A stretch of DNA of 16,922 nucleotides from UBA4717 sp002404395 (GCA_937902275.1 CALFNW010000031.1:1-16922); one strand, 5' to 3'; numbered from the stretch's first letter, positions 1 to 7,944 are shown. The notes: generated from the sequence alone by a model not told the origin. Program-made: numbers and translations.

Positions 1-713
1 ACGAGGGAGAGATCGTCTGCATTGCCGGGATCGACGGCAACGGTCAGTCCGAGCTTATCTCGGCAATTACCGGACTGACTTCACCCGTCGGCGGCAGGAT
101 CATGCTGTGCGGTCACGATATTACCCACGCCTCGGTCGCCAAACGCTCGGAGCTGAAAATGTCACATATTCCCGAGGACCGTCAGAAGCACGGCCTGGTG
201 CTCGACTTCACACTTGAAGAAAATTTAGCCCTTCAGAAATACCGCGACGGGGACCTCTCGAAATGCGGCTTCATCCGCTTTTCAAAGCGTCGTGACTATT
301 CGGATCGGCTGATCGAGAAGTTTGATGTGCGAAGCGGAGACGGCTCGGTAACGATCGCCCGCAGTATGTCAGGCGGAAATCAGCAAAAAGCGATAATCGC
401 GCGCGAAGTCGACCGCGACCATGAACTGCTTGTGGCGGCGCTCCCCACACGAGGACTTGACGTGGGTGCGATAGAGGGCATCCACCGTCAGTTGATCGAC
501 GAGCGGAAGCAGAAAAAAGCCATATTGCTCGTTTCGTTTGAACTTGACGAGGTCATGGATATCTCCGACCGCATCCTTGTCATGTATGAGGGCGAGATCA
601 CCGGCGAATTTACACCGAAATCCACCACAAACGAGGAGCTCGGACTTTATATGTCGGGAGCCAAGCGGCAAAAGGCGGCTTGTGACCAAGCATCGGCAAA
701 TGACCGTCCGTAA
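1..713 (+). CDS. Nucleoside/sugar-type ABC transporter ATPase, C-terminal half (partial)
   Basis: The gene enters from the left edge, reading in frame from base 3, so only the second nucleotide-binding domain is present. It opens with a Walker A-like loop GIDGNGQSE, the form seen in the second domain of NupO/YufO-type ATPases. The ABC signature MSGGNQQK follows, then a Walker B region LLVAALPTRGLDVGA and the LVSFELDEV segment where classical ATPases have the switch histidine. Known NupO/RnsB proteins carry two fused ATPase domains and power uptake of nucleosides delivered by a BmpA lipoprotein. The two permease genes directly downstream are of the matching families, which supports a nucleoside importer. 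Its stop is about 30 bases before the first permease start. Substrate is inferred from family and synteny; a sugar importer is the alternative. The substrate-binding protein gene is not in this window. Confidence 0.9.
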   Translation, partial: EGEIVCIAGIDGNGQSELISAITGLTSPVGGRIMLCGHDITHASVAKRSELKMSHIPEDRQKHGLVLDFTLEENLALQKYRDGDLSKCGFIRFSKRRDYSDRLIEKFDVRSGDGSVTIARSMSGGNQQKAIIAREVDRDHELLVAALPTRGLDVGAIEGIHRQLIDERKQKKAILLVSFELDEVMDISDRILVMYEGEITGEFTPKSTTNEELGLYMSGAKRQKAACDQASANDRP

Positions 714-745
714 TAAATATTTACATAAGGGCAGTGTGGAATAAT

Positions 746-1918
746 ATGAAAAAATTTGCAAAAAAACTGTCGGCGGCTTTCAAAAAGCCCGGCAATGTCA
801 GCTTTCTGTCGTCAATAGTATCAATAATTTTCGGACTGATTATCGGATTTATACTGCTGTTGTGCTTCAACGCCCCGCACGCGCTCGGCGGGATCACCAA
901 AATACTGACGACCGGCTTTTCCTCATCGGATAAACTCGGCAAGGTGCTCTACCAGGCGGTGCCGCTGATCTTCACCGGACTCTCGGTAGCATTCGCGTTC
1001 AAGACCGGGTTGTTCAACATCGGCGCGACCGGTCAGTATACGGTCGGCGCATTCTGTGCACTGTTCTGCGCAATAGTGCTCAAATGCCCGTGGTATGTAT
1101 CGCTTCTCGCGGCGGCGCTCGGCGGCGCGGTATGGGGCTTTTTCCCAGGGCTGTTCAAAGCGCTTTTCAACGTCAACGAAGTCATTACCTCGATCATGTT
1201 CAATTGGATAGGACTTTATGCGGTCAACCTGATGATAAGCAATCAAAAGCTCATGCTTGCAAACTCCTGGGGCGCGTCAAACCCCGACCGCACCGCAAAT
1301 CTTTCGGCGGTAATGGGAATGTCGGGCACCGAAAATATGCTTACGATACCCAAGGGCGGGCTTGATAAATTGTTTGATTCAAAATGGATAAACATCGGCA
1401 TATTCATCGCGATCGCCGCGGCGCTCATAATTTACATGATCATCAACCGCACGACCTTCGGCTTCGGACTGCGCGCCTGCGGATATAACAAAAATGCTTC
1501 GCTTTACGCCGGCATCCCGGCAAAGCGCAATATCGTGCTGTCGATGGTGATCGCCGGCGCGCTGTCGGGTATCGGCGGCGGTATATACTTCCTGAACGGT
1601 CCGGCGCAGTACACCCTGTATAAGGTGCTGCTGACCATGGGCTTCAACGGGATACCGGTCGCTCTGCTCGCGCTTTCAAATCCGATCGGAGTTATCTTCA
1701 GCGCATTGTTTATTTCATATATTCAAGTCGGCGGAGACGCGCTCCAGCCCGAGTTTGCCAAAGAGATAATTGATATCATCATTTCTGTGATCATATATCT
1801 TTCGGCGTTCTCGCTCATCATACGCACCCTTATCGGGAAATTGCTGAATCGTAAAGGACAAAGCAAAGCCCCAGCAGGCGATGCTCCCGCACCCGAGTCA
1901 AAGGAGGAAAATTTATGA
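746..1918 (+). CDS. ABC transporter permease, nucleoside-type (NupP/YufP family)
   Basis: A 390-residue polytopic membrane protein, one of the two channel subunits of the importer powered by the upstream ATPase. It has a Lys-rich amino end, a long hydrophobic helix near residues 20-45, and the family-typical segment FKTGLFNIGATGQ followed by further membrane spans to about residue 360. A later GFGLRACGYNKNASLYAGI loop resembles the conserved cytoplasmic loop of branched-chain/nucleoside permeases that contacts the ATPase. I chose ATG 746, giving MKKFAKK, over the in-frame GTG at 734, because family members usually begin with a short basic stretch. Neither start has a strong ribosome site (GTGGA before 746, AAGGG before 734). 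The tail after the last helix is hydrophilic and Pro/Ala-rich. The stop overlaps the next start (ATGA), so the two permeases are translationally coupled. Confidence 0.9.
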   Translation: MKKFAKKLSAAFKKPGNVSFLSSIVSIIFGLIIGFILLLCFNAPHALGGITKILTTGFSSSDKLGKVLYQAVPLIFTGLSVAFAFKTGLFNIGATGQYTVGAFCALFCAIVLKCPWYVSLLAAALGGAVWGFFPGLFKALFNVNEVITSIMFNWIGLYAVNLMISNQKLMLANSWGASNPDRTANLSAVMGMSGTENMLTIPKGGLDKLFDSKWINIGIFIAIAAALIIYMIINRTTFGFGLRACGYNKNASLYAGIPAKRNIVLSMVIAGALSGIGGGIYFLNGPAQYTLYKVLLTMGFNGIPVALLALSNPIGVIFSALFISYIQVGGDALQPEFAKEIIDIIISVIIYLSAFSLIIRTLIGKLLNRKGQSKAPAGDAPAPESKEENL

Positions 1919-2901
1919 GTATGCTTGCGGATATAATCAGCGCGGCGGTAATGTTTGCAATTCCGCTTTTGCTCGTGGCGCTCGGCGGTATGTTCTCGGA
2001 GCGCAGCGGCGTAATAAATATCGCGCTTGACGGAATAATGGTAATAGGCGCGCTTATCAGCTGCCTTACGCTTAAATTTATCGACCAAGCGGGCTACGGA
2101 GCCGCGCACCCGATCATGTCAATGCTTATTGCGGTGCTCGTCGCGGCGGCGGCAGGCGCGGTATTCTCCCTGCTTCTTGCCTTTGCTTCGGTAACGCTTA
2201 AAGCCGATCAGACGATCGGCGGTACCGCGCTGAATCAGCTCGCGCCCGCATTCGCAATCCTCCTGACCTGGGCAATACAAGGGCAGGGACAGACTACGAT
2301 ACTGATCCCGACCTGGACGCGCCTGACCGAGGCAAGCTTCGGCATTGAGCCGCTTCCCGAGCTTTTATCAAAGCTTTTGTTCAAAAATCTTTACATAACC
2401 ACGCCGATCGCGCTTATAATACTGATCGTATCATGGGTAGTCCTTTATAAGACTCCGTTCGGTTTAAGACTGCGCGCGTGCGGAGAGCACCCGCAGGCGG
2501 CGGATTCGGTCGGTATCAACGTACACAAAATGCGCTATATCGGCGTAGTCATTTCGGGCGTGCTCGGCGGCATCGGAGGCTTGGCGTATACGGTCGCCGC
2601 AGGCTCGGGCTTTCAGTCGTCGGTCGCCGGTTACGGCTTCCTGGCGCTTGCGGTCATGATATTCGGAAATTGGAAGCCTTTCAATATACTCGGTGCCTCC
2701 CTGTTCTTCGCGCTGTTCAAGGTCATCGGAAGCTATGCGGATAACATTCCTTTTCTTCCGAAGTTTACCGGTCTTAAAGCCAAAGAATACGTCTACCTCA
2801 TGCTCCCATATATCGTAACGATGATAGTTCTGATACTTACCTCCAAAAAGTCGGCGGCGCCGAAAGCCGAGGGTATTCCCTACGACAAAGGACAAAGATA
2901 A
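1915..2901 (+). CDS. ABC transporter permease, nucleoside-type (NupQ/YufQ family)
   Basis: A 328-residue membrane protein, the second permease of the importer. The amino-terminal segment GGMFSERSGVINIALDGIM is the recognisable signature of the YufQ/NupQ family. The TPFGLRLRACGEHPQAADSVGI loop near residues 180-205 is the usual coupling-loop region. Eight or more hydrophobic stretches are visible. An AGGAGG ribosome site at 1903-1908 serves the ATG at 1915, which overlaps the TGA of the upstream permease by four bases. The pair NupP-like/NupQ-like plus a two-domain ATPase is the standard composition of these importers. The next gene, an esterase lipoprotein, starts 30 bases after the stop with no terminator between, so it is probably on the same transcript. 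Confidence 0.92.
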   Translation: MSMLADIISAAVMFAIPLLLVALGGMFSERSGVINIALDGIMVIGALISCLTLKFIDQAGYGAAHPIMSMLIAVLVAAAAGAVFSLLLAFASVTLKADQTIGGTALNQLAPAFAILLTWAIQGQGQTTILIPTWTRLTEASFGIEPLPELLSKLLFKNLYITTPIALIILIVSWVVLYKTPFGLRLRACGEHPQAADSVGINVHKMRYIGVVISGVLGGIGGLAYTVAAGSGFQSSVAGYGFLALAVMIFGNWKPFNILGASLFFALFKVIGSYADNIPFLPKFTGLKAKEYVYLMLPYIVTMIVLILTSKKSAAPKAEGIPYDKGQR

Positions 2902-2931
2902 TTCCACGTAAATTTTAAGGTGAATTTCCAG

Positions 2932-4965
2932 ATGAAAAAACTCGCTTCCCCCATAGTTCTGCTAATTCTGAGCGTAACGCTGACGTTTTCGCTCACATCC
3001 TGCAAAAGCGCTGTTGAGCCCGAGCTCGACGATACCCTCGCAATAGTGAGCGACGGCGTCAGCGAATATGTAATAATCCGAACCGATGCCTCCTCTGACA
3101 GCGAGATATCGGCGTCGGTCGCGCTCAAACGTGCCTTTTCCGAAAACTGCGGTGCGACGCTGAAGCTCGCCGCTATGCCGCAGAGCGGCGAGGCGCCCGA
3201 AAGATCGATCGTATTGAAAATATCCAAAAGCGATCCGACCACTGACAAAGCGTTTGATGCGCTTGATTATTCGCTGCACGTTCAGGACAAAAAGCTGATA
3301 ATCGCCGCGTCAAACGGCGACTCGCTTGCAAGCGCGGTCGCATATTTTGCCGACAACGTGCTTACTTCGCCAAACGTCACCATCCCCTATGACTATTTAT
3401 ATCGCTATAACCACACCTACACCTCGATCACCGTAGGCGGCGTCTCGCTTTCAAGCTTTGGGATAAACCGCGGCGACGGAGACGAAGCCGATGCCGAAGC
3501 GCTTGCAGACGCAATTGCTAAAGCTACCGGACAAATGCTTGAAATACGCGACGACTCGGAGTTCCGCACCGTGACAATGCGCATAGATCCCGAAGCCGAA
3601 TCCGGCAAAATATGCGTCGCGCGGGTCGGCGAAACGCTTACGCTCACCTGTCCGTCAAAGCTCGGCTTGAAAAGCGCGCTGAAATCGCTTGCCGATAACC
3701 TTTCAAGGTATAACCGTCTGGCATTTGACGCAAACTTCAAGCTCACGTTCGATTACGCCGCTCCGCTGATAACCGAAGGCAGTTTTGAAAACTGCTACTT
3801 TGTGTGCGAAACCGACAAAAATCCGCTTGAATACAAGAGCGGCGAGGAAATGTGCTTCACTCTGACGCTTAAAGCCGACGGCGAAACCGTAGGCGCGCCG
3901 AAGATCAACTACACGGTCGAAAAAGATTTTAACGGTGAAAAGCTCACCGAAACGGTAGACGGCTCAAGCGGTGTGATAACGATAAAAACTTCAATGAACG
4001 AACCGGGATTTGTCAGAGTATACGCCGCCCCCTGCAGTGAGGCGGGCACCGAATACAAAGGCGTAATCCCGTTCAACGGCGGCGCCGGCGCCGATGTCGA
4101 AGTGCTCAGACAGATTCACGAAGAACCTGCCGATTTCGACGAATTCTGGAGCGCAGAGCTTGCCAAACTTTATGCGACCGAGCCTGAAGTAACGATCGTA
4201 AAGGACCTCTCCGAGAACTATGACGGATATAAAGTGTATGACGTGCGTATCAATTGCGTAGGCGGCCCGGTCTCGGGTTATATCTCATATCCCGAAAATG
4301 CCGGACCCGGCTCGCTCAATATTCTGATCGGATTTCAGGGCTACGGCACATATTCGATCGTGCCCGAGCTGCGCACCAACTCGATCGTCATGGTGGTCAA
4401 TGCCCACAGCATCGAAAACGACCGCGAACGCGGATACTATACTGAGCTTGCATACGGAAGCTTGGCTTCATACGGTTTCAACAAGACCGAAAACCTCGAC
4501 CGCGATAAAGTTTATTTCAAAAATATGATATTACGCGACGTCCAAGCGCTCAGATATCTGAAAACGCTGCCCGAGTGGAACGGCACGAACATTTCGCTCA
4601 ACGGCGGCAGTCAGGGCGGCTTCCAATCGCTGGCGGTCGCGGCGCTTGACCCGGACGTGACCTATCTGTATATCGGTCAGCCCTGGCTGTGCGACCTCGG
4701 CGGAAGCGAAGCCGGCAGACTTTCTTCATGGCAGCCCGATTATACCGATGCTTTGCGCTATTATGATACTGTAAACTTTGCAAAACGCGTGCGCTGTATG
4801 GTGACCGCCGACGCCGGTCTCGGCGACAGCGCCTGCCCGCCGGCGGGCATCCTGTCGCTCTACAACGAAATGACCGCGCCGCGGCAATTCAACATTTACC
4901 AAAACCGCACTCATAACGACACCGCACCCGAAGCCGAGTGCTTCGTCTTAAGATCCTTTGAATAA
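2932..4965 (+). CDS. Lipoprotein with C-terminal CE7 (acetyl xylan esterase-type) alpha/beta hydrolase domain
   Basis: A 677-residue predicted surface lipoprotein. MKKLASPIVLL begins a signal peptide ending in the lipobox LTSC, with Cys24 as lipidation site. I chose ATG 2932 because AAGGTG at 2917-2922 is then a well-spaced ribosome site; GTG 2920 lies inside that site. Residues about 35-150 and 165-270 look like two related alpha/beta modules of the kind preceding catalytic domains in carbohydrate enzymes. A beta-rich linker spans about 280-380. Residues about 390-677 resemble the CE7 family: nucleophile Ser560 in GGSQGG, Asp632 in DSACPP and His661 in RTHND, the CE7 order. The upstream part of the esterase domain is diverged: GFQGYG replaces the usual HGYG-like loop, and no RGQ motif is seen. 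Family enzymes remove acetyl groups from sugars or cephalosporin C. Its place behind a nucleoside-type importer is unusual. Substrate is unknown. Confidence 0.8.
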   Translation: MKKLASPIVLLILSVTLTFSLTSCKSAVEPELDDTLAIVSDGVSEYVIIRTDASSDSEISASVALKRAFSENCGATLKLAAMPQSGEAPERSIVLKISKSDPTTDKAFDALDYSLHVQDKKLIIAASNGDSLASAVAYFADNVLTSPNVTIPYDYLYRYNHTYTSITVGGVSLSSFGINRGDGDEADAEALADAIAKATGQMLEIRDDSEFRTVTMRIDPEAESGKICVARVGETLTLTCPSKLGLKSALKSLADNLSRYNRLAFDANFKLTFDYAAPLITEGSFENCYFVCETDKNPLEYKSGEEMCFTLTLKADGETVGAPKINYTVEKDFNGEKLTETVDGSSGVITIKTSMNEPGFVRVYAAPCSEAGTEYKGVIPFNGGAGADVEVLRQIHEEPADFDEFWSAELAKLYATEPEVTIVKDLSENYDGYKVYDVRINCVGGPVSGYISYPENAGPGSLNILIGFQGYGTYSIVPELRTNSIVMVVNAHSIENDRERGYYTELAYGSLASYGFNKTENLDRDKVYFKNMILRDVQALRYLKTLPEWNGTNISLNGGSQGGFQSLAVAALDPDVTYLYIGQPWLCDLGGSEAGRLSSWQPDYTDALRYYDTVNFAKRVRCMVTADAGLGDSACPPAGILSLYNEMTAPRQFNIYQNRTHNDTAPEAECFVLRSFE

Positions 4966-4978
4966 GTTTATAATTAAA

Positions 4979-5015
4979 AGGGGTGTAAAAACTCAAGCTG
5001 AGCTTTTACACCCCT
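4979..5015. terminator. Long stem-loop after the esterase gene, possibly bidirectional terminator
   Basis: A 12-bp perfect stem (AGGGGTGTAAAA at 4979-4990 with TTTTACACCCCT at 5004-5015) is extended by an inner CTCA/TGAG pairing around an AGC loop. There is no T-run after it on the plus strand, but on the minus strand the stem is followed by TTTTAATTAT. It may therefore stop minus-strand transcripts from the flotillin side, or act as a 3'-end stabilising hairpin for the esterase transcript. Confidence 0.55.
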
Positions 5016-5026
5016 CGACATTGCTC

Positions 5027-5050
5027 CGGCGGCAAAATGCCGCCGTTTTG
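5027..5050 (+). terminator. Intrinsic terminator of the transporter-esterase operon
   Basis: CGGCGGCA, loop AAA, TGCCGCCG, then TTTTG: an 8-bp GC-rich stem followed by a short T-run on the plus strand, about 60 bases after the esterase stop. It is the most classical terminator in this gap for the rightward operon. Confidence 0.7.
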
Positions 5051-5137
5051 TCGTTTGATCGGGCAAAAATCAAAATTATTGAGGCAAAAATGATCAAGGA
5101 CCGCTTCAAAAAAGCGGGATCCCGAACGGCATTTTTG

Positions 5138-5182
5138 AGGGGATGTTAAAAACATTGATGTTTTTAACATCCCCTCTTTTAT
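5138..5182 (+). terminator. Perfect 18-bp hairpin followed by CTTTTATT
   Basis: AGGGGATGTTAAAAACAT at 5138-5155 and its exact reverse complement at 5158-5175 are separated by only TG, then CTTTTATT follows on the plus strand. It could be a second rightward terminator. It resembles the hairpin at 4979-5015 in its outer sequence (AGGGG..TG..TAAAA), which suggests a shared terminator or repeat family. It lies 55 bases past the flotillin stop, but on the minus strand it is not followed by a T-run. Confidence 0.55.
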
Positions 5183-5229
5183 TCCATTGACTCTATTACC
5201 GCATATGAACCTGTTTGCGGCGCGGAAAA

Positions 5230-6669
5230 TTATTCGTCCGACTTTGCCGTGTCGTCAGTATCGTCTGCAGCTTTTACCGTATTTGCGGCGACCTTTCCTG
5301 CGGCAAGTCCCGTAAGCAGCGCCTGAAGATCTATTCCGGTCGCTTCCTTCATACCATCCATGATCTGACTTGCGCTCGACATAACGTCCTTGACCACCTT
5401 GGTCGCATTTCCGTCGCCGTACATAACGATCTTGTCGGTCTGAGCTAACGGAGAAGCGGCATTTTTGACCACATCGGGAAGCGCGTTAAGATACATTTCG
5501 ATGACCGAAGCTTCACCCATCTTCTTCTGTGCTTCGGCTTTCTTTTCGATCGCTTCGGCTTCGGCAAGACCCTTGGCTCTGATACCCTCAGCCTCCTGCT
5601 CCATCGCATAACGGACCGCCTCGGCTTCGGCTTTCTTTGCTTCGGCTTCTTTTATCGCCTCGTATGTCTTGGCTTCCGCCTCGCGCTGGCGGCGTATAAG
5701 ATCAGCCTCCGCCTGCTTTTCCGCCTGATACTTCATAGCGTCCGCCTGCTTACAGATCTCGGCGTCAAGCTTACGCTCGCGGAGCGCGATCTCCTTTTCG
5801 GCAAGCTCGGCTTCCTTTTCGCGGCGTGCGATGTCCGCGTTGGCTTTGGTGATCTCAATGGTCTTACGCTGACTTTCCTGTTGGATCGAGTATGCAGCGT
5901 CAGCCTCTGCCTTCTTGGTGTCGGCTTTCACCTGCATCTCCGCCTGCTGGACCGCGAGCGCGGCGTTCTGCTCCGCGATCTTCTTATCGGCTTCAACCTT
6001 TATCGCGTTTGCTTCCTCCTGCGCGTTTGCAGTGGCTATGGCGATATCACGCTGAGCGTTTGCCTTGGCAATCTGCGCATTTTTGCGGATCTGCTCTACG
6101 TTGTCGATACCCATATTCTCAATAGTGCCTGCGCCGTCCTTGAAGTTCTGAATATTGAAGTTCACGACCTCAATACCGAGCTTCTCCATGTCGGGCACGA
6201 CGTTTTCGGTGATCTTCTTCGCAACTCCCTGTCGGTCCTGAACCATTTCCTTAAGTCCGACCGAGCCGACGATCTCACGCATATTACCTTCGAGCACCTG
6301 CGTCACAAGGCTGATAAGCTCCTGCTGCTTCATGCCGAGCAAAGACTCGGCGGCACGTTTAAGCAGATCGGGATTTGATGAGATCTTTATGTTCGCGACA
6401 CCGTCAACGGTAACGTTAATAAATTCGTTTGTAGGTACCGCTTCTGATGTCTTGACGTCAACCTGCATGACCTTGAGCGACAGTCGGTCAACACGCTCAA
6501 AAAACGGTACTCTCCAACCGGCTTTACCTATAAGTATACGCTTTTTTCCGAGACCTGAAATAATATACGCAGTGTCCGGCGGCGCTTTAAGATAACCGCA
6601 GACAAATAACAAAGCAACGATCACGGCGGCAACAATGCCGATCATGAACGAAAGTGACATTGCGGGCAT
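5230..6669 (-). CDS. floT: Flotillin-family SPFH-domain membrane scaffold protein (FloT type)
   Basis: A 479-residue protein with one amino-terminal membrane segment (about residues 5-25) and an SPFH/band-7 domain to about residue 200. A very long Glu/Ala/Lys-rich coiled coil with repeated EAE/KAEA units follows (about 210-400), then a C-terminal oligomerisation region (VIEMYLNALPDVVKNAASPL onward). Length and order match FloT/YuaG of Bacillus subtilis (about 509 residues), not the shorter FloA. Flotillins organise membrane microdomains on the inner leaflet. I chose ATG 6669 (MPAMSL), preceded by AAAGGTAAGG; an upstream in-frame extension to 6810 crosses the leader terminator and is not membrane-protein-like. 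The NfeD/YuaF partner gene usual beside floT is absent here. It has its own promoter and an attenuator-like leader, so expression is probably signal-controlled. Confidence 0.9.
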   Translation of the reverse strand: MPAMSLSFMIGIVAAVIVALLFVCGYLKAPPDTAYIISGLGKKRILIGKAGWRVPFFERVDRLSLKVMQVDVKTSEAVPTNEFINVTVDGVANIKISSNPDLLKRAAESLLGMKQQELISLVTQVLEGNMREIVGSVGLKEMVQDRQGVAKKITENVVPDMEKLGIEVVNFNIQNFKDGAGTIENMGIDNVEQIRKNAQIAKANAQRDIAIATANAQEEANAIKVEADKKIAEQNAALAVQQAEMQVKADTKKAEADAAYSIQQESQRKTIEITKANADIARREKEAELAEKEIALRERKLDAEICKQADAMKYQAEKQAEADLIRRQREAEAKTYEAIKEAEAKKAEAEAVRYAMEQEAEGIRAKGLAEAEAIEKKAEAQKKMGEASVIEMYLNALPDVVKNAASPLAQTDKIVMYGDGNATKVVKDVMSSASQIMDGMKEATGIDLQALLTGLAAGKVAANTVKAADDTDDTAKSDE

Positions 6670-6766
6670 AATAACCTTACCTTTCTCGGGGGATCTGACT
6701 CCCGACATACGCAAAAACATACTTGCGTGCAAATATTTTCGTAAAGGAAAGCTCTGTTTTAAGCTT

Positions 6767-6801
6767 AAAAAAAGACTTTCACGGCTATGCCGCAAAAGTC
6801 T
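6767..6801 (-). terminator. Intrinsic terminator inside the flotillin 5' leader (attenuator)
   Basis: On the minus strand AGACTTT..AAAGTCT form the outer stem. TGCGGC pairs with GCCGTG inside it using two wobble pairs, and the loop is ATA. The stem (6773-6801) is followed directly by seven T residues. It lies about 100 nt after the predicted transcription start and about 100 nt before the flotillin ATG, so it can only act as a premature terminator for that gene. Its 5' arm contains ACTTTT, which could instead pair with AAAGG at the very start of the transcript. Confidence 0.8.
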
Positions 6802-6898
6802 CGAAATCATGATTATTCATCAGATATCCAAGTTCCGGGCGATAAACCGTCTTGACGAAACTCAGAACACCTTGTGGGTGTTTCTACTCCCCTTTACT
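6802..6898 (-). promoter_or_regulatory. Structured leader RNA, riboswitch-like, upstream of flotillin
   Basis: This is the first ~100 nt of the predicted flotillin transcript. In order on the minus strand it has GGGGAGTAG (6884-6892), a hairpin AACACC/GGTGTT (6866-6882) and GTCAA (6852-6856). CGGT and CGG-AAC follow, then CTTGGATATCT (6822-6832) and GATGA-ATAA-TCATG (6808-6821), and finally the intrinsic terminator. The same blocks in the same order occur in the antiporter leader at 10681-10813. GGGGAGTAG near the transcript start resembles the yybP-ykoY manganese riboswitch, but the CATAC element seen in the antiporter copy is missing here. A further hairpin (TCGGG/CCCGA, 6686-6705) sits just before the flotillin ribosome site. 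That this is a ligand-sensing RNA is inferred. Confidence 0.55.
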
Positions 6899-6908
6899 GT
6901 ATACAGTA
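6895..6908. promoter_or_regulatory. 14-bp perfect palindrome over the flotillin -10 and start site
   Basis: TACTGTATACAGTA is self-complementary over all 14 bases and overlaps the -10 hexamer and the likely transcription start of the flotillin promoter. That is a typical position for a repressor operator. The CTGT-ACAG half sites are too close together for an E. coli-type LexA box. No regulator is assigned. Confidence 0.4.
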
Positions 6909-6933
6909 TAGCATACCCGTGCGGTTTTGTCAA
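6905..6933 (-). promoter_or_regulatory. Sigma-A promoter of flotillin
   Basis: On the minus strand TTGACA (6928-6933), a 17-base spacer and TATACT (6905-6910) form a near-consensus vegetative promoter. It lies between the stop of the SGNH esterase gene and the flotillin leader, so flotillin need not depend on read-through. It does not resemble a sigma-W promoter, which drives floT in Bacillus subtilis. Confidence 0.85.
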
Positions 6934-6951
6934 GGGGCAATTTAATACATT

Positions 6952-7944
6952 TCACGCACGGTAAAATTCGCTTTGCCCGAGCAGGAATTTTTCAAGCGCC
7001 TGCGCATAGCACATAAATCCCATATCGTTCGGATGCAAATAACCGTCCTCATAAAAATCCGCGAAATGCGGTACAAAGTCAATGCTGTCGATCACCGTTA
7101 TATTCGCATACCGACCGCAAACCGATTCAAGTAACATCCTGAACTCACCAAACGGAAGCTTTACGGTGTCCGCCGGATTTCCCGCGTCAAGTCTGAATAT
7201 CGGCAATATAACATAAATATGCCTGCTCGGATATATCCGCGTAAGCTTGTCAAAATATGCTTTTGCAGTAGAAGCAATATCACGGCCGAGCTTCCAATCA
7301 TTGGTACCGTAAGCAACAAAGATCTCATCAGGTTCAAAATTCAGCGCTTCGTCAAGATTGTCAGCGTTGAATACATCCCCGCCGATCGCCTGATTCAGCG
7401 ACCCGGCGTCAAAGCGGCGCGCCAGAATATTCGCATATGTAAGCGAAGAAAATTCAGTGGTGCAGCCGTGAGTGATCGAATCGCCTAAAAACAAAAACGA
7501 CCGCGTTTTTTCAAGCTTCGACAGCGTTGAGCCGTCGTCAATGCAAAAATTCTTTATGCCCGCTGCAAACAGACACGGAAAATATATCCGGATCTTTTTA
7601 CTGCCCTCTCCGAGTTCAAACTCGATATGCCTTTGCGCACCGTCTTCGATACCGTCTTCCGAAAAATGGAATCTGAGCACATCGTCAACATAAACGTCAA
7701 AAGCGTATATATGTTTTGACGATGCCTCGTAAAGCACTGCGTCAAAAGAAAGCTTCAAAGTATCAGTGCAAAATCCAAGCACCATGCCGGCAGTCGCTTT
7801 ACTGCGTTTATACAAAAAATCGTTATCCGCCAGACGCTCCGACTGCGCCTTTGTGAATCGTTTCGGGAACAGATAACCGTCGGAGTTTTCAAATCTTACC
7901 GCTCCCGAGATGAATTTTTCCAATTTATCGTTTGTTATAACCAT
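6952..7944 (-). CDS. SGNH/GDSL-family hydrolase (probable carbohydrate esterase or acylhydrolase)
   Basis: A 330-residue protein without signal peptide, so probably cytoplasmic. Residues 1-140 form a beta-rich amino-terminal module, as in two-domain esterases of the CE2-like type. The SGNH fold follows: GDSIT at 154-158 with catalytic Ser156, block II glycine in IGGD (188-190), block III GTND (213-216) with Asn215, and DGYLHPND with Asp300/His304 as probable dyad. Asp and His are four apart rather than the usual three. It probably removes acyl groups from sugars or small esters. The ATG at 7944 has GAGGG only three bases away and GGAG further off, a mediocre ribosome site. It is the last gene after the acetyltransferase and NUDIX genes. 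An acetyltransferase and a deacylase in one operon may act on the same metabolite, but that is speculative. Confidence 0.82.
   Translation of the reverse strand: MVITNDKLEKFISGAVRFENSDGYLFPKRFTKAQSERLADNDFLYKRSKATAGMVLGFCTDTLKLSFDAVLYEASSKHIYAFDVYVDDVLRFHFSEDGIEDGAQRHIEFELGEGSKKIRIYFPCLFAAGIKNFCIDDGSTLSKLEKTRSFLFLGDSITHGCTTEFSSLTYANILARRFDAGSLNQAIGGDVFNADNLDEALNFEPDEIFVAYGTNDWKLGRDIASTAKAYFDKLTRIYPSRHIYVILPIFRLDAGNPADTVKLPFGEFRMLLESVCGRYANITVIDSIDFVPHFADFYEDGYLHPNDMGFMCYAQALEKFLLGQSEFYRA

Noticed and set aside
5108..5125. GGGATCCC palindrome next to a run of A residues in the convergent gap, as a flotillin terminator
   Set aside because: As a hairpin only three pairs remain around the loop; not a credible terminator.
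5881..6378. Plus-strand open frame inside the flotillin gene
   Set aside because: Antisense shadow of the Glu/Ala/Lys-repeat coding region; such repetitive codons often leave the other strand open.
6895..6908. LexA/SOS box reading of the flotillin palindrome
   Set aside because: CTGT and ACAG are two bases apart rather than eight, and Clostridial LexA sites are of a different type.
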